A DNA stretch of 64,000 bases, taken from positions 1 through 64,000 of the forward strand of contig JAPKYE010000072.1 of assembly GCA_026394495.1 (NCBI GenBank). Reading direction: 5' to 3'. The notes beneath the pieces were generated by a model, which worked only from the letters and a program-made list of their open reading frames with translations, was not told the origin of the DNA and searched no databases. Every line of letters begins with the position of its first letter. Positions within the stretch are counted from its first letter, which is position 1. Below are positions 56,933 to 64,000 of the stretch, in pieces. Source of the DNA: Methanobacteriota archaeon (GTDB taxonomy: Archaea > Thermoplasmatota > E2 > DHVEG-1). The position numbers and the translations under genes were made by a program.

Positions 56933-58123
56933 ATGCACGAGAAAAACCTGATTCTCTCAACGGTTAGTATCTACCATGCATTAACCGATGGATCTGTCGC
57001 GGTAATCTCTATATTATTCATCATTTTTAAAACACGTTTTAACCTCAGTTACACTGAAATAGGAGTCATCACCGGCGGAGGACTTCTTTTAACTCTTATT
57101 GCACAGTTGCTCATTGGTAAGTTTACTGATGGAAAAAACTCGCGAAATTGGTTATCAATCGGGGTTTTTCTCACCTGTATCTCAATGCTCATTCTAACTC
57201 AATGCAATGGATTTCTTTCGCTTGTTGTCTTCATATTTTTTCTGAGGTTTTCCTCAAGTTTCTTTCATCCAATAGGTGTCGGATGGATTTCAAGGATATT
57301 TAAAAGAAATCGTCTTGATTGGGCGATGGGTATTCAAAGTGGGGCAGCCGATGTTGGTGCGTTTATTGCTGTATCAACAACATTATATTTCACTGAGCTT
57401 TTTTCATGGAGTTTTCCCCTATATTTATGGAGTGTTCTTAGTTTATGCGGCCTTATATCAGGGTTGATTCTTACAAAAAACATTTGTACTGAATCTTCAC
57501 ATGCCCCAAAAAAACAGAAAAAACTACGTTTCACAGAAACATTTCATGAAGCAATCAAACTCATTAAACGAATTAAGTTGTTAGCATTTGCATTTGCGAT
57601 TAGTGGTTGTGCTTGGAGCGTTATTATCACTTTTTTGCCATTACTTTTACAGGAGCGAACAACCTTACCGATATGGCTTATAGGATCCATTGTTGCAGTA
57701 CTGATCGGTGTTGGTTCAATCACATCGCTTTCTTATGGTAAAATTGCATCAATGGTGAAACGAAGAAATCTCATTTTGTTCTCTTATCTTACGATTGGGG
57801 TAATGGGACTGTTTTTTGCTTATTTCACAAACGTTTTTATCCTCATTGGTATCGCGGTTTTCTTAGGTATATCTGTTTTTCTGACGTATCCTGCTTTATT
57901 TTCATCAGTGTCAGAAGTTACCCATGAATCTTCAGAAGGATTAACGTTTGGTATAACCTTTACATTACAGACAGGAGGCGGAACCATTATTCTTTTTGTG
58001 AGTGGTTTTTTATCTGACATCTTCGGTGTTTGGGTTCCTTTTGCATTATTGGGATTGCTCTCCCTTTTGTTAGGTGTGATGCTTCTTTTCCAATGGAAAA
58101 AACCAATGATCGCAAGTGAATAA
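56933..58123 (+). CDS. MFS transporter
   Basis: 396 residues, twelve membrane helices. GKFTDGKNSRNWLSIGVFL is motif A-like, and HPIGVGWISRIFKRNRLDWAMGIQSGAADVGAF resembles helix 4-5 of fosmidomycin/sugar exporters. A central loop (TESSHAPKKQKKLRFTETF) divides the halves. Substrate unknown. It is divergent from the NUDIX-TFS pair. Confidence 0.88.
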   Translation: MHEKNLILSTVSIYHALTDGSVAVISILFIIFKTRFNLSYTEIGVITGGGLLLTLIAQLLIGKFTDGKNSRNWLSIGVFLTCISMLILTQCNGFLSLVVFIFFLRFSSSFFHPIGVGWISRIFKRNRLDWAMGIQSGAADVGAFIAVSTTLYFTELFSWSFPLYLWSVLSLCGLISGLILTKNICTESSHAPKKQKKLRFTETFHEAIKLIKRIKLLAFAFAISGCAWSVIITFLPLLLQERTTLPIWLIGSIVAVLIGVGSITSLSYGKIASMVKRRNLILFSYLTIGVMGLFFAYFTNVFILIGIAVFLGISVFLTYPALFSSVSEVTHESSEGLTFGITFTLQTGGGTIILFVSGFLSDIFGVWVPFALLGLLSLLLGVMLLFQWKKPMIASE

Positions 58124-58174
58124 ACAGCTTTAAATCAAAGGGGGATTATACCCTCATGTCTTGCTCCCACAAAT

Positions 58175-58183
58175 CTTATAAAT
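58175..58183 (+). promoter_or_regulatory. TATA box of the ribosomal cluster
   Basis: CTTATAAAT lies about 50 bases before ATG 58229, predicting a leader of roughly 25 nt for the L18e-L13-S9-RpoN transcript. Confidence 0.55.
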
Positions 58184-58228
58184 ACCCCGCTATTTCACTA
58201 CCATTCTCATATCTTGGGGATATTAGCT

Positions 58229-58594
58229 ATGACTAGGAGAACTAAGAAAACAAATCCAATGTTAATTGCATTGATTCAGGAGCTGAAAAAAACCTCTGCA
58301 GAAAACGATGCGCAAATCTGGAAAGATATCGCACTGCGATTGGAAAAACCGTTACGGAACTGGCCGAATGTTAACCTGGAAAGAATCGAACGTTACGTTC
58401 AGGCGAACGAAGTTGCTTTGATACCTGGAAAGGTGTTATCAACAGGTCATCTCACAAAAAAAGTCTCAATCGCAGCATGGGCTTTCTCAGAGACGGCTGT
58501 TCAGAAGATTAAGAAAGCAGGCGGAACACATATGACGATTGAGAAACTTTTAAAAAGCAATCCAAAAGGAAAAGATATCAGGATTTTGGGGTAA
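58229..58594 (+). CDS. rpl18e: Ribosomal protein L18e
   Basis: 121 residues. MTRRTKKTNPMLIALIQELK and WPNVNLERIERYVQANEVALIPGKVLSTG match archaeal L18e (L15e/L18e family). ATG 58229 is chosen over TTG 58214, as the family begins near here. It opens the conserved archaeal order L18e-L13-S9-RpoN. Confidence 0.96.
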   Translation: MTRRTKKTNPMLIALIQELKKTSAENDAQIWKDIALRLEKPLRNWPNVNLERIERYVQANEVALIPGKVLSTGHLTKKVSIAAWAFSETAVQKIKKAGGTHMTIEKLLKSNPKGKDIRILG

Positions 58595-58599
58595 TTCAC

Positions 58600-59013
58600 A
58601 TGGTTACGATTATTGATGCAGATAAAGCAGTGTTGGGGCGACTTGGTACTGTTGTTGCAAAGCGATTGTTGAATGGTGAAGAAATCGCGATTGTCAACTC
58701 AGAGAAAGCTATTATCACTGGTAAAAAACCAATGCTAAAAAATCTATATAAACATAGACGAGAGCAAGGAACGTATCGAAAAGGACCGTTTTTTCCACGG
58801 ATGCCTGATCGATTTGTGAAACGGACGATTCGTGGTATGATACCGTATCAATCATCGCATGGAAGAACGGCTTTTAGACGATTGAAATGCTATATAGGGG
58901 TCCCAACGGAATTTCAAGGAAAAACAATAGAGACAATAGATGTTGCAAAAAGAGAGCCTGCTAACTATATGACGATTGAAGAGATTACAAGATTTCTAGG
59001 GGCGAAGTTTTAA
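58600..59013 (+). CDS. rpl13: Ribosomal protein L13
   Basis: 137 residues: VTIIDADKAVLGRLGTVVAKRLLNGEEIAIVNSEKAIITGKK, then PFFPRMPDRFVKRTIRGMIPYQ, typical of archaeal L13 (uL13). It overlaps the S9 start by 1 base (TAATG). Confidence 0.97.
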   Translation: MVTIIDADKAVLGRLGTVVAKRLLNGEEIAIVNSEKAIITGKKPMLKNLYKHRREQGTYRKGPFFPRMPDRFVKRTIRGMIPYQSSHGRTAFRRLKCYIGVPTEFQGKTIETIDVAKREPANYMTIEEITRFLGAKF

Positions 59014-59417
59014 TGGCAAAAAAGGTTGTTAACACATCAGGTAAAAGGAAAACCGCTATGGCTAAGGCTACAGTTCAGAAAGGCATTGGACGTATCCGAA
59101 TCAACAAACAACCAGTGGAGTTGTATCAGCCTGAGATTGCTCGATGGAAGATGATGGAGCCGTTGAAACTCGCAAATGAATACCAGGATACGGTTGATAT
59201 TGATGTTAGTGTGCATGGTGGCGGGTTTATGAGTCAGGCAAGTGCAGTGCGCACAGCAATTGCACGAGGCCTTGTGGTGTTTACAGGGGATCCGAATTTA
59301 AAGATCACGTTTTTGAATTATGATCGAGGGTTACTTGTTAATGATGCTCGGATAAAAGAATCAAAGAAGCCTCTGGGGCGTGGTGCTCGTAAGAAGAGGC
59401 AGAAATCGTATAGGTGA
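59013..59417 (+). CDS. rps9: Ribosomal protein S9
   Basis: 134 residues: [40 protein letters not shown] and the C-terminal [17 protein letters not shown], whose last Arg reaches the P-site tRNA. Archaeal uS9. Confidence 0.97.
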   Translation: MAKKVVNTSGKRKTAMAKATVQKGIGRIRINKQPVELYQPEIARWKMMEPLKLANEYQDTVDIDVSVHGGGFMSQASAVRTAIARGLVVFTGDPNLKITFLNYDRGLLVNDARIKESKKPLGRGARKKRQKSYR

Positions 59418-59421
59418 TTGT

Positions 59422-59646
59422 GTGATAATACCAGTGCGTTGTTTCTCATGCGGAAAGGTTATCGGTTCTGTGTACGATGATTTCAAGAAACGATATGAAG
59501 AATATAAGAAAACAGTGGATGCTGGGCAGACGCCAAAAGAAAATCCGAAACAGATCCTTGATAGTCTGGGGTTGGATCGGTATTGTTGCAGGCGTATGAT
59601 TCTTTCGCATGTTGATTTGTTAAAAGATGCGTCACCCTACGAATAA
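59422..59646 (+). CDS. rpoN: DNA-directed RNA polymerase subunit N
   Basis: 74 residues from GTG 59422. (M)[20 protein letters not shown], then [18 protein letters not shown]: the zinc-binding CxxC and CC pair of RpoN/Rpb10. GTG is chosen because the family starts MIIPVRC; an earlier ATG would overlap S9 by 38 bases. Confidence 0.96.
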   Translation: MIIPVRCFSCGKVIGSVYDDFKKRYEEYKKTVDAGQTPKENPKQILDSLGLDRYCCRRMILSHVDLLKDASPYE

Positions 59647-59663
59647 ATAGTGCATCTCCAACT

Positions 59664-59689
59664 GGAAAAAGAATTATTTTTTCTTTTTC
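59664..59689 (+). terminator. Inverted repeat after rpoN
   Basis: GAAAAAGAA and TTCTTTTTC face each other with TTATTTTT between, 18 bases after the rpoN stop. Probable transcription end of the ribosomal cluster. Confidence 0.45.
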
Positions 59690-59729
59690 GCAGGGGAAGA
59701 TGCCATTTTTTTGCTACTATAAGATTGGG

Positions 59730-59834
59730 TTAATTGGAGCTGAGTAGTTTTGTTACGCGTTGGTACAGCTTTATAACGATCATGGCAAACAACCCTGCCG
59801 CAAAGCCAATTAAAATCATGGCTATGGCAGGCAT
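59730..59834 (-). CDS. 34-residue membrane protein, possibly 5'-truncated by a frameshift
   Basis: MPAIAMILIGFAAGLFAMIV then IKLYQRVTKLLSSN is a single membrane helix with a basic end. Upstream in frame the sequence reads FFQRWWGANNT, also protein-like, but has no start. A start with MTTHRPNQT exists at 59898 in another frame, separated by a run of eight T. A one-base change in that run would join them into a protein of about 55 residues. The rest of 59647-60188 shows no gene. Confidence 0.4.
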   Translation of the reverse strand: MPAIAMILIGFAAGLFAMIVIKLYQRVTKLLSSN

Positions 59835-60188
59835 AGTATTATTGGCCCCCCACCAGCGTTGGAAAAAAAACGGTTTGGTTTGGTCGGTGTGTTGTCATAT
59901 GGTTCACTTCTAATCTGATACAATATTGATATATTATATCATGATATATTCTATCATAACTTGTTTATATACTTTTCTTAAAAAACAGTCAAAATGACAA
60001 AATGTCCCAATGCCCCACTAACGAAAACAATATAATACACATCAACATATTGCCAATGGGTGATGGCTGATGCAGAAAACTCTAGGTGATTTTTTCGAAC
60101 TAGAATTCGAAAACGAGAAACCAAAACACTGAACCATATAAAAAAACATAGACATTCAGTGTCCTTTTCATTTTTTTAGAAATTAATG

Positions 60189-61001
60189 TTAAAGTTTTTG
60201 CAGTCTATTTTCAGAAAAACGCCATAACGACACGCAAAGAACGACAGTAAAAACAATAAAACACGCAAGAGCAATATACAATAATAATGGATCCTGGTTT
60301 ATCGCATTGAGAACTCCCGAAGTTTGATCAACAACTAACCGAGAGTTTGGAGGAAGAGATGAACCAGTAGCCCATGATACAGCGTCAGATTCTGTTTGAA
60401 TCGCTAAGAGATTTCCATTCAATGGGATCGACCCCGAGGGAGCTGATACCGAGTTTCCTTTAAGAAAATTAAGAATAACATTTGCATCAGAAGGAAGCGC
60501 ACTAACATTTTGTCCATTGTAACTATATAACTGATGAGAAGAAGCGTTATAACCATCCTGTAAAAGTTGAGGAGAATTTAAAAATTCAGTACTACCTGGA
60601 TTGGTCATTACAACATCTTCACCAACAGTGAAAAGTTTATACCCGATGTTTGTCGCGGTCCCTTTCACATACCAAATCAACTGAAGGATACCAACCCACA
60701 ACGCGATAAATGTTGTCGTAAATAACACGACAATCCGCGTATTCTCCGGGTGCAATAGGCTCTCGCCTTTCCACGTCAATTGATAGTACACCCATTTATG
60801 ACCCTCCCGCTCATGTTTTTTCACAAGCCCTGCTTCGTTGAGTTTTGTCATATGTTCATGAAGCGTCGCCTTGTTCAGATTTGTTGCTTGGATGATATCG
60901 TTTAAATTCATTTTTTTACCATCAAGCGACTTCAAAATATTAAGCCTCGTATCTGAAGCAAGTGCTTTGAAGGTTTCCCGATCAAGAGTAATTTTTGTCA
61001 T
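60189..61001 (-). CDS. Membrane-anchored ArsR-type regulator
   Basis: 270 residues. Residues 1-80 are an ArsR-type winged helix (FKALASDTRLNILKSLDGKK, LNKATLHEHMTKLNEAGLVK, GHKWVYYQLTWKG). A membrane helix follows (IVVLFTTTFIALWVGILQLIW), then an external domain of about 125 residues and a second helix (LLYIALACFIVFTVVLCVSLW). This resembles archaeal one-component membrane sensors that read an outside signal and act on DNA. Stand-alone gene; target unknown. Confidence 0.87.
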   Translation of the reverse strand: MTKITLDRETFKALASDTRLNILKSLDGKKMNLNDIIQATNLNKATLHEHMTKLNEAGLVKKHEREGHKWVYYQLTWKGESLLHPENTRIVVLFTTTFIALWVGILQLIWYVKGTATNIGYKLFTVGEDVVMTNPGSTEFLNSPQLLQDGYNASSHQLYSYNGQNVSALPSDANVILNFLKGNSVSAPSGSIPLNGNLLAIQTESDAVSWATGSSLPPNSRLVVDQTSGVLNAINQDPLLLYIALACFIVFTVVLCVSLWRFSENRLQKL

Positions 61002-61107
61002 ATCACTATGGATTACTATATCTTTCAGTATTTAAATAATATTTCATTTTGTTCGGAAAGTTCCGAACAACCATATTTATAAAAAGATTTGGAGATGAAT
61101 TCTGAAT

Positions 61108-62013
61108 TTATTTTCTATCAAAAATGAATCGTTTCCCGGTAATCTTCTCATATGCTTCCTGATATTTCTTCTGCGTCTCCAAAATTACATGTTCAGGTAA
61201 CTGAGGTGGATCAGAGTTTTTATCCCATCCTGTGCTCTCCAGGTAATCTCGTACAAATTGTTTATCAAAACTTGGTTGAGATTTCCCGGGCATGTATGTT
61301 TTCGCAGGCCAAAACCGAGAAGAATCCGGAGTCAATGCCTCATCAATGAAGATAATTTCGTTTTTTATCATTCCAAATTCAAATTTTGTATCTGCAATAA
61401 TGATTTCTTTCTTACGTGCATAGGCTACCGCTTTTTTGTAAATATCCAATGAAATCTCCTGTAACTGTGTTGCAATCTTATCACCAACAAGCTCCTTCAT
61501 CTTTTCAAAAGAAATATTGATATCATGACCGCTATCGGCTTTTGTGGAAGGAGTAAACAACGGTTCATCAAATTGATCTGATTCCTGCAACCCTGAACGC
61601 ATCTTCACCCCGCAGACTGTGCCATCATTTTTATAGGATTTCCACGCAGAACCTGAGATATACCCACGGACGATACATTCAATGGGGATAACCTTTGTTT
61701 TTTTTACAAGCATACTGCGATATTGTACTTCGTCCTTGTAAGTATGTAGTGCTTTTGGGAAATCAGTAAGCTCTGTAGAAACAACATGATTTTGTATAAT
61801 ATCTTTTGTGTAATCAAACCAAAATTTTGAGAGTTGTGTTAGACAAATCCCTTTTGTTGGTATCGGATTAGGTAATACAACATCAAATGCTGAAATCCGA
61901 TCGGTGGTCACAATTAAAAGTTGATTCTCATCGACTTCGTAGATATCGCGAACCTTGCCTTTATTCAGATGTTTCAATGGTAAATTTGTTGTCGTCACAA
62001 TATTAGCATACAT
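61108..62013 (-). CDS. purC: SAICAR synthetase
   Basis: 301 residues, the longer yeast-like form. KGKVRDIYEVDENQLLIVTTDRISAFDVVLPNPIPTKG, ECIVRGYISGSAWKSY, DTKFEFGM and IFIDEALTPDSSRFWP are family signatures. It joins aspartate to CAIR in purine synthesis. It ends after, and lies 20 bases from, metG on the same strand. Confidence 0.96.
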   Translation of the reverse strand: MYANIVTTTNLPLKHLNKGKVRDIYEVDENQLLIVTTDRISAFDVVLPNPIPTKGICLTQLSKFWFDYTKDIIQNHVVSTELTDFPKALHTYKDEVQYRSMLVKKTKVIPIECIVRGYISGSAWKSYKNDGTVCGVKMRSGLQESDQFDEPLFTPSTKADSGHDINISFEKMKELVGDKIATQLQEISLDIYKKAVAYARKKEIIIADTKFEFGMIKNEIIFIDEALTPDSSRFWPAKTYMPGKSQPSFDKQFVRDYLESTGWDKNSDPPQLPEHVILETQKKYQEAYEKITGKRFIFDRK

Positions 62014-62033
62014 ACTAGTTCTTCTCCTTTATT

Positions 62034-64000
62034 TTATAGAATTTTAGCCCCAGGTTTCACCGGTTTATCTGTAACAACCGTATTTTGTTTTGTTTTAAGT
62101 GGTTTTCCATTATATACTGCTTCAGATTTTTCATTTACGGTCATTATAATCTGTTTAAATTCACCAAATTCAACTAATGGAGCTGGTTCACGAGCTATTC
62201 CTTCTACAAAAATCTCTGTTCCGGGAGAAGCATCCTTTGGATACAATAATGAAACAACACCTTGAGTATCCTCAGCAGCTAGAATCATTCCTTTGGATTC
62301 AACTCCTCGAAGTAATGCTGGTTTCAGATTCGCAACAAGCACTATGGTTTTTCCTGTAATCTGCTCCTTTGTATAGAATGGTTTCATTCCCGCTACAACC
62401 ACACGTTTACCAAGTGGACCTAGATCAACATTCAGGATGTAGAGTTTATCAGCCTGTGGATGATCTTTTACTTCAAGGATTTTTGCTACGCGTAAATCAA
62501 GTTTAGAAAACGGATCAGCCTCAGTGATAACGTCGTTGAGTAGTAGTTTCTTAAACAATGGTGATGGGTTCTGAAGCAATGTTTCTTCTTGAAGATCTAA
62601 CAATGCATCGTCCCAATTTACTTTAGCTATAGAATCAGAATGGCCAAGGAGTTTCCAAAGCATATTTGAAGAAAACGGTAAATACGGTGCCATACAAACA
62701 GCTAACGCCTGTGAAATTTGAAGACACACATACAGTACTGTTCCACATCGTTTCTTATCTGTTTTTATTAGGCTCCATGGCGATTCATGATCAAAATACA
62801 CATTACCATACTGCGCAAGATTCATCACTGCACGAAGTCCTTTTTTAAACTCACATTTTTCCAATGATTCTGCGATAACCTTATGCACTTTCTCAATTTC
62901 TTTTAGTGCTTCTTTATCTTCTGTTGTCAGTGTCCCTTTTTTCGGGATATGACCATAGTTTTTATAGGTAAAACTCAACACCCGATGAATGAAATTACCG
63001 TACGTGCCAACGAGTTCATCATTGTTTTTCGCGATAAAATCAGCCCAATTCCAGTTTGCATCCTTATTCTCAGGCATATTAATCGAAAGATAATAACGAA
63101 TGGCATCAGCATCAAATTTTTTCAAGATATCGGGAACCCATATACCAACCCCACGGCTTTTTGAAAACTGTTCCCCTTGAAGGCACAGATATTCATTCGC
63201 TGGGATATCATACGGAAGATTCAATGATTCATCATAACCCATAAGGATCGACGGCCAAATCAGTGAATGAAACGGGATATTGTCTTTTGCCAAAAAATAA
63301 TAATGTTTTGCTTTTGGGTCTTTCCACCAATGCTCCCATTTCTTTGGGTCACCATGGTTTTGTGCCCATTCTTTACTTGCTGAGAGATACCCTATGACTG
63401 CGTCAAACCATACATATAATCGTTTTTCTTCAAATCCTTTCAACGGAACTGCGATACCCCAGTTGATATCACGGGTAATAGCACGATCATTCAACCCATT
63501 GAGAAGCCAGTTTCTCGTGAATTTCAACACATTTGATTTCCAATATGTTTTATCTTTTATCCAGTCAAGAAGACGTGGTTCAAATTTACTTAATGAAAAG
63601 AACAGATGTTCACTTTTTTTGATTAGAGGTGTACCGCCGCAGAGCTTGCATTTCACGTTTTGTATTTCTTGTGGTTCAAGGAGTTTTCCGCAGTTGTCAC
63701 ATTGATCCCCTCGTGCATGTTCATTGCCGCATCCTGGGCAGGTTCCTTCAACATATCGATCTGGTAAAAATCTGTTGCATTGTTCACAGAAAAAGGCATC
63801 CACATTTTTCGCATAAATATATCCTTTTTTATGGAGTGTGAGGAATATCTTTTGGACGACATTAGCATGATTTTGTGTGGTTGTTCTAGTAAACAGATCA
63901 AACGATATCCCAAACTGTTTCATGTTTTCTGCATGTTCGCGATGGTATCTATCTACAACTCCTTGTGGTGTAATGTTCTCTTTTTCAGCAGTAATCGTAA
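62034..64000 (-). CDS. metG: Methionyl-tRNA synthetase, 5' end outside the window
   Basis: At least 655 residues are visible; the frame continues without a start past the right edge (ITAEKENITPQGVVDRYHREH before the first internal ATG), so the N-terminal HIGH part is missing. The zinc knuckles CEQCNRFLPDRYVEGTCPGCG and CDNCGKLLEP are present, and EQFSKSRGVGIWV is the KMSKS-type motif. An anticodon-binding helical domain and a C-terminal EMAP/Trbp OB domain (ITEADPFSKLDLRVAKILEV, VVAGMKPFYTKEQITGKTIV) follow. It charges tRNA-Met in the cytoplasm. Confidence 0.96.
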   Translation of the reverse strand, partial: TITAEKENITPQGVVDRYHREHAENMKQFGISFDLFTRTTTQNHANVVQKIFLTLHKKGYIYAKNVDAFFCEQCNRFLPDRYVEGTCPGCGNEHARGDQCDNCGKLLEPQEIQNVKCKLCGGTPLIKKSEHLFFSLSKFEPRLLDWIKDKTYWKSNVLKFTRNWLLNGLNDRAITRDINWGIAVPLKGFEEKRLYVWFDAVIGYLSASKEWAQNHGDPKKWEHWWKDPKAKHYYFLAKDNIPFHSLIWPSILMGYDESLNLPYDIPANEYLCLQGEQFSKSRGVGIWVPDILKKFDADAIRYYLSINMPENKDANWNWADFIAKNNDELVGTYGNFIHRVLSFTYKNYGHIPKKGTLTTEDKEALKEIEKVHKVIAESLEKCEFKKGLRAVMNLAQYGNVYFDHESPWSLIKTDKKRCGTVLYVCLQISQALAVCMAPYLPFSSNMLWKLLGHSDSIAKVNWDDALLDLQEETLLQNPSPLFKKLLLNDVITEADPFSKLDLRVAKILEVKDHPQADKLYILNVDLGPLGKRVVVAGMKPFYTKEQITGKTIVLVANLKPALLRGVESKGMILAAEDTQGVVSLLYPKDASPGTEIFVEGIAREPAPLVEFGEFKQIIMTVNEKSEAVYNGKPLKTKQNTVVTDKPVKPGAKIL

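Overview
The window is chromosomal DNA from an AT-rich euryarchaeon, most likely a Thermoplasmatota-type lineage; the exact lineage cannot be fixed from sequence alone. Archaeal identity rests on the ribosomal cluster L18e-L13-S9-RpoN, aIF1A with Rio1 and an archaeal KH protein, transcription factor S, a GPN-loop GTPase, a PolB2-type polymerase, and archaeal TATA boxes placed about 26 nt before start codons. Leaderless starts and GGAGG-led starts both occur.

Layout. 0.1-7.6 kb is chromosome: a SRAP protein, then a RecA-like ATPase, a small protein and a catalytically altered family B polymerase (a probable DNA-damage cassette), then a lipocalin-like secreted protein, a ZIP transporter and a CorA-like channel. 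7,751-12,254 is a 4.5 kb plasmid-like element inserted at the 3' end of tRNA-Glu, bounded by a 17-bp repeat and carrying a rolling-circle-type Rep and a tyrosine recombinase. 12.2-19.9 kb is chromosome: tRNA-Glu, tRNA-Gln, pncC, rtcA, an EarA-like regulator, a PAS-only protein and membrane proteins.

19,998-33,794 is a second, 13.8 kb integrated element bounded by a 19-bp repeat. An integrase lies at its left end and about 30 short genes follow, nearly all on the minus strand. They include zinc ribbons, two cold-shock domains, an HNH-like nuclease, a PD-(D/E)XK-like protein, a possible histone-fold protein and three small proteins of tailed-phage type. One ribbon-helix-helix gene points the other way beside a 1.1 kb gene-free, repeat-rich region. 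No capsid, terminase or replicase is recognisable.

33.9-38.4 kb returns to chromosome (PLP decarboxylase, Fe-S cluster protein, radical SAM enzyme, regulator). 38,470-42,690 is an unusual array of two adjacent cassettes ending at tRNA-Asn. Each starts with the same 66-bp sequence containing a fragment of the tRNA-Asn 3' end and ends with the same 79-bp sequence. The cargo is a glycosyltransferase plus UbiA prenyltransferase, and a secreted agmatine-deiminase-like enzyme. No recombinase lies within the array.

42.8-64 kb is housekeeping DNA: translation factors, GPN GTPase, purD, pyrE, paaK-like, a 1,281-residue secreted C25-type peptidase with PKD, beta-helix and dockerin modules, TFS, NUDIX, two MFS transporters, the ribosomal cluster, purC and a metG that runs off the right edge. 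A GC-rich, TATA-driven, T-run-terminated RNA candidate with twin covarying hairpins lies next to pyrE (47,943-48,060).
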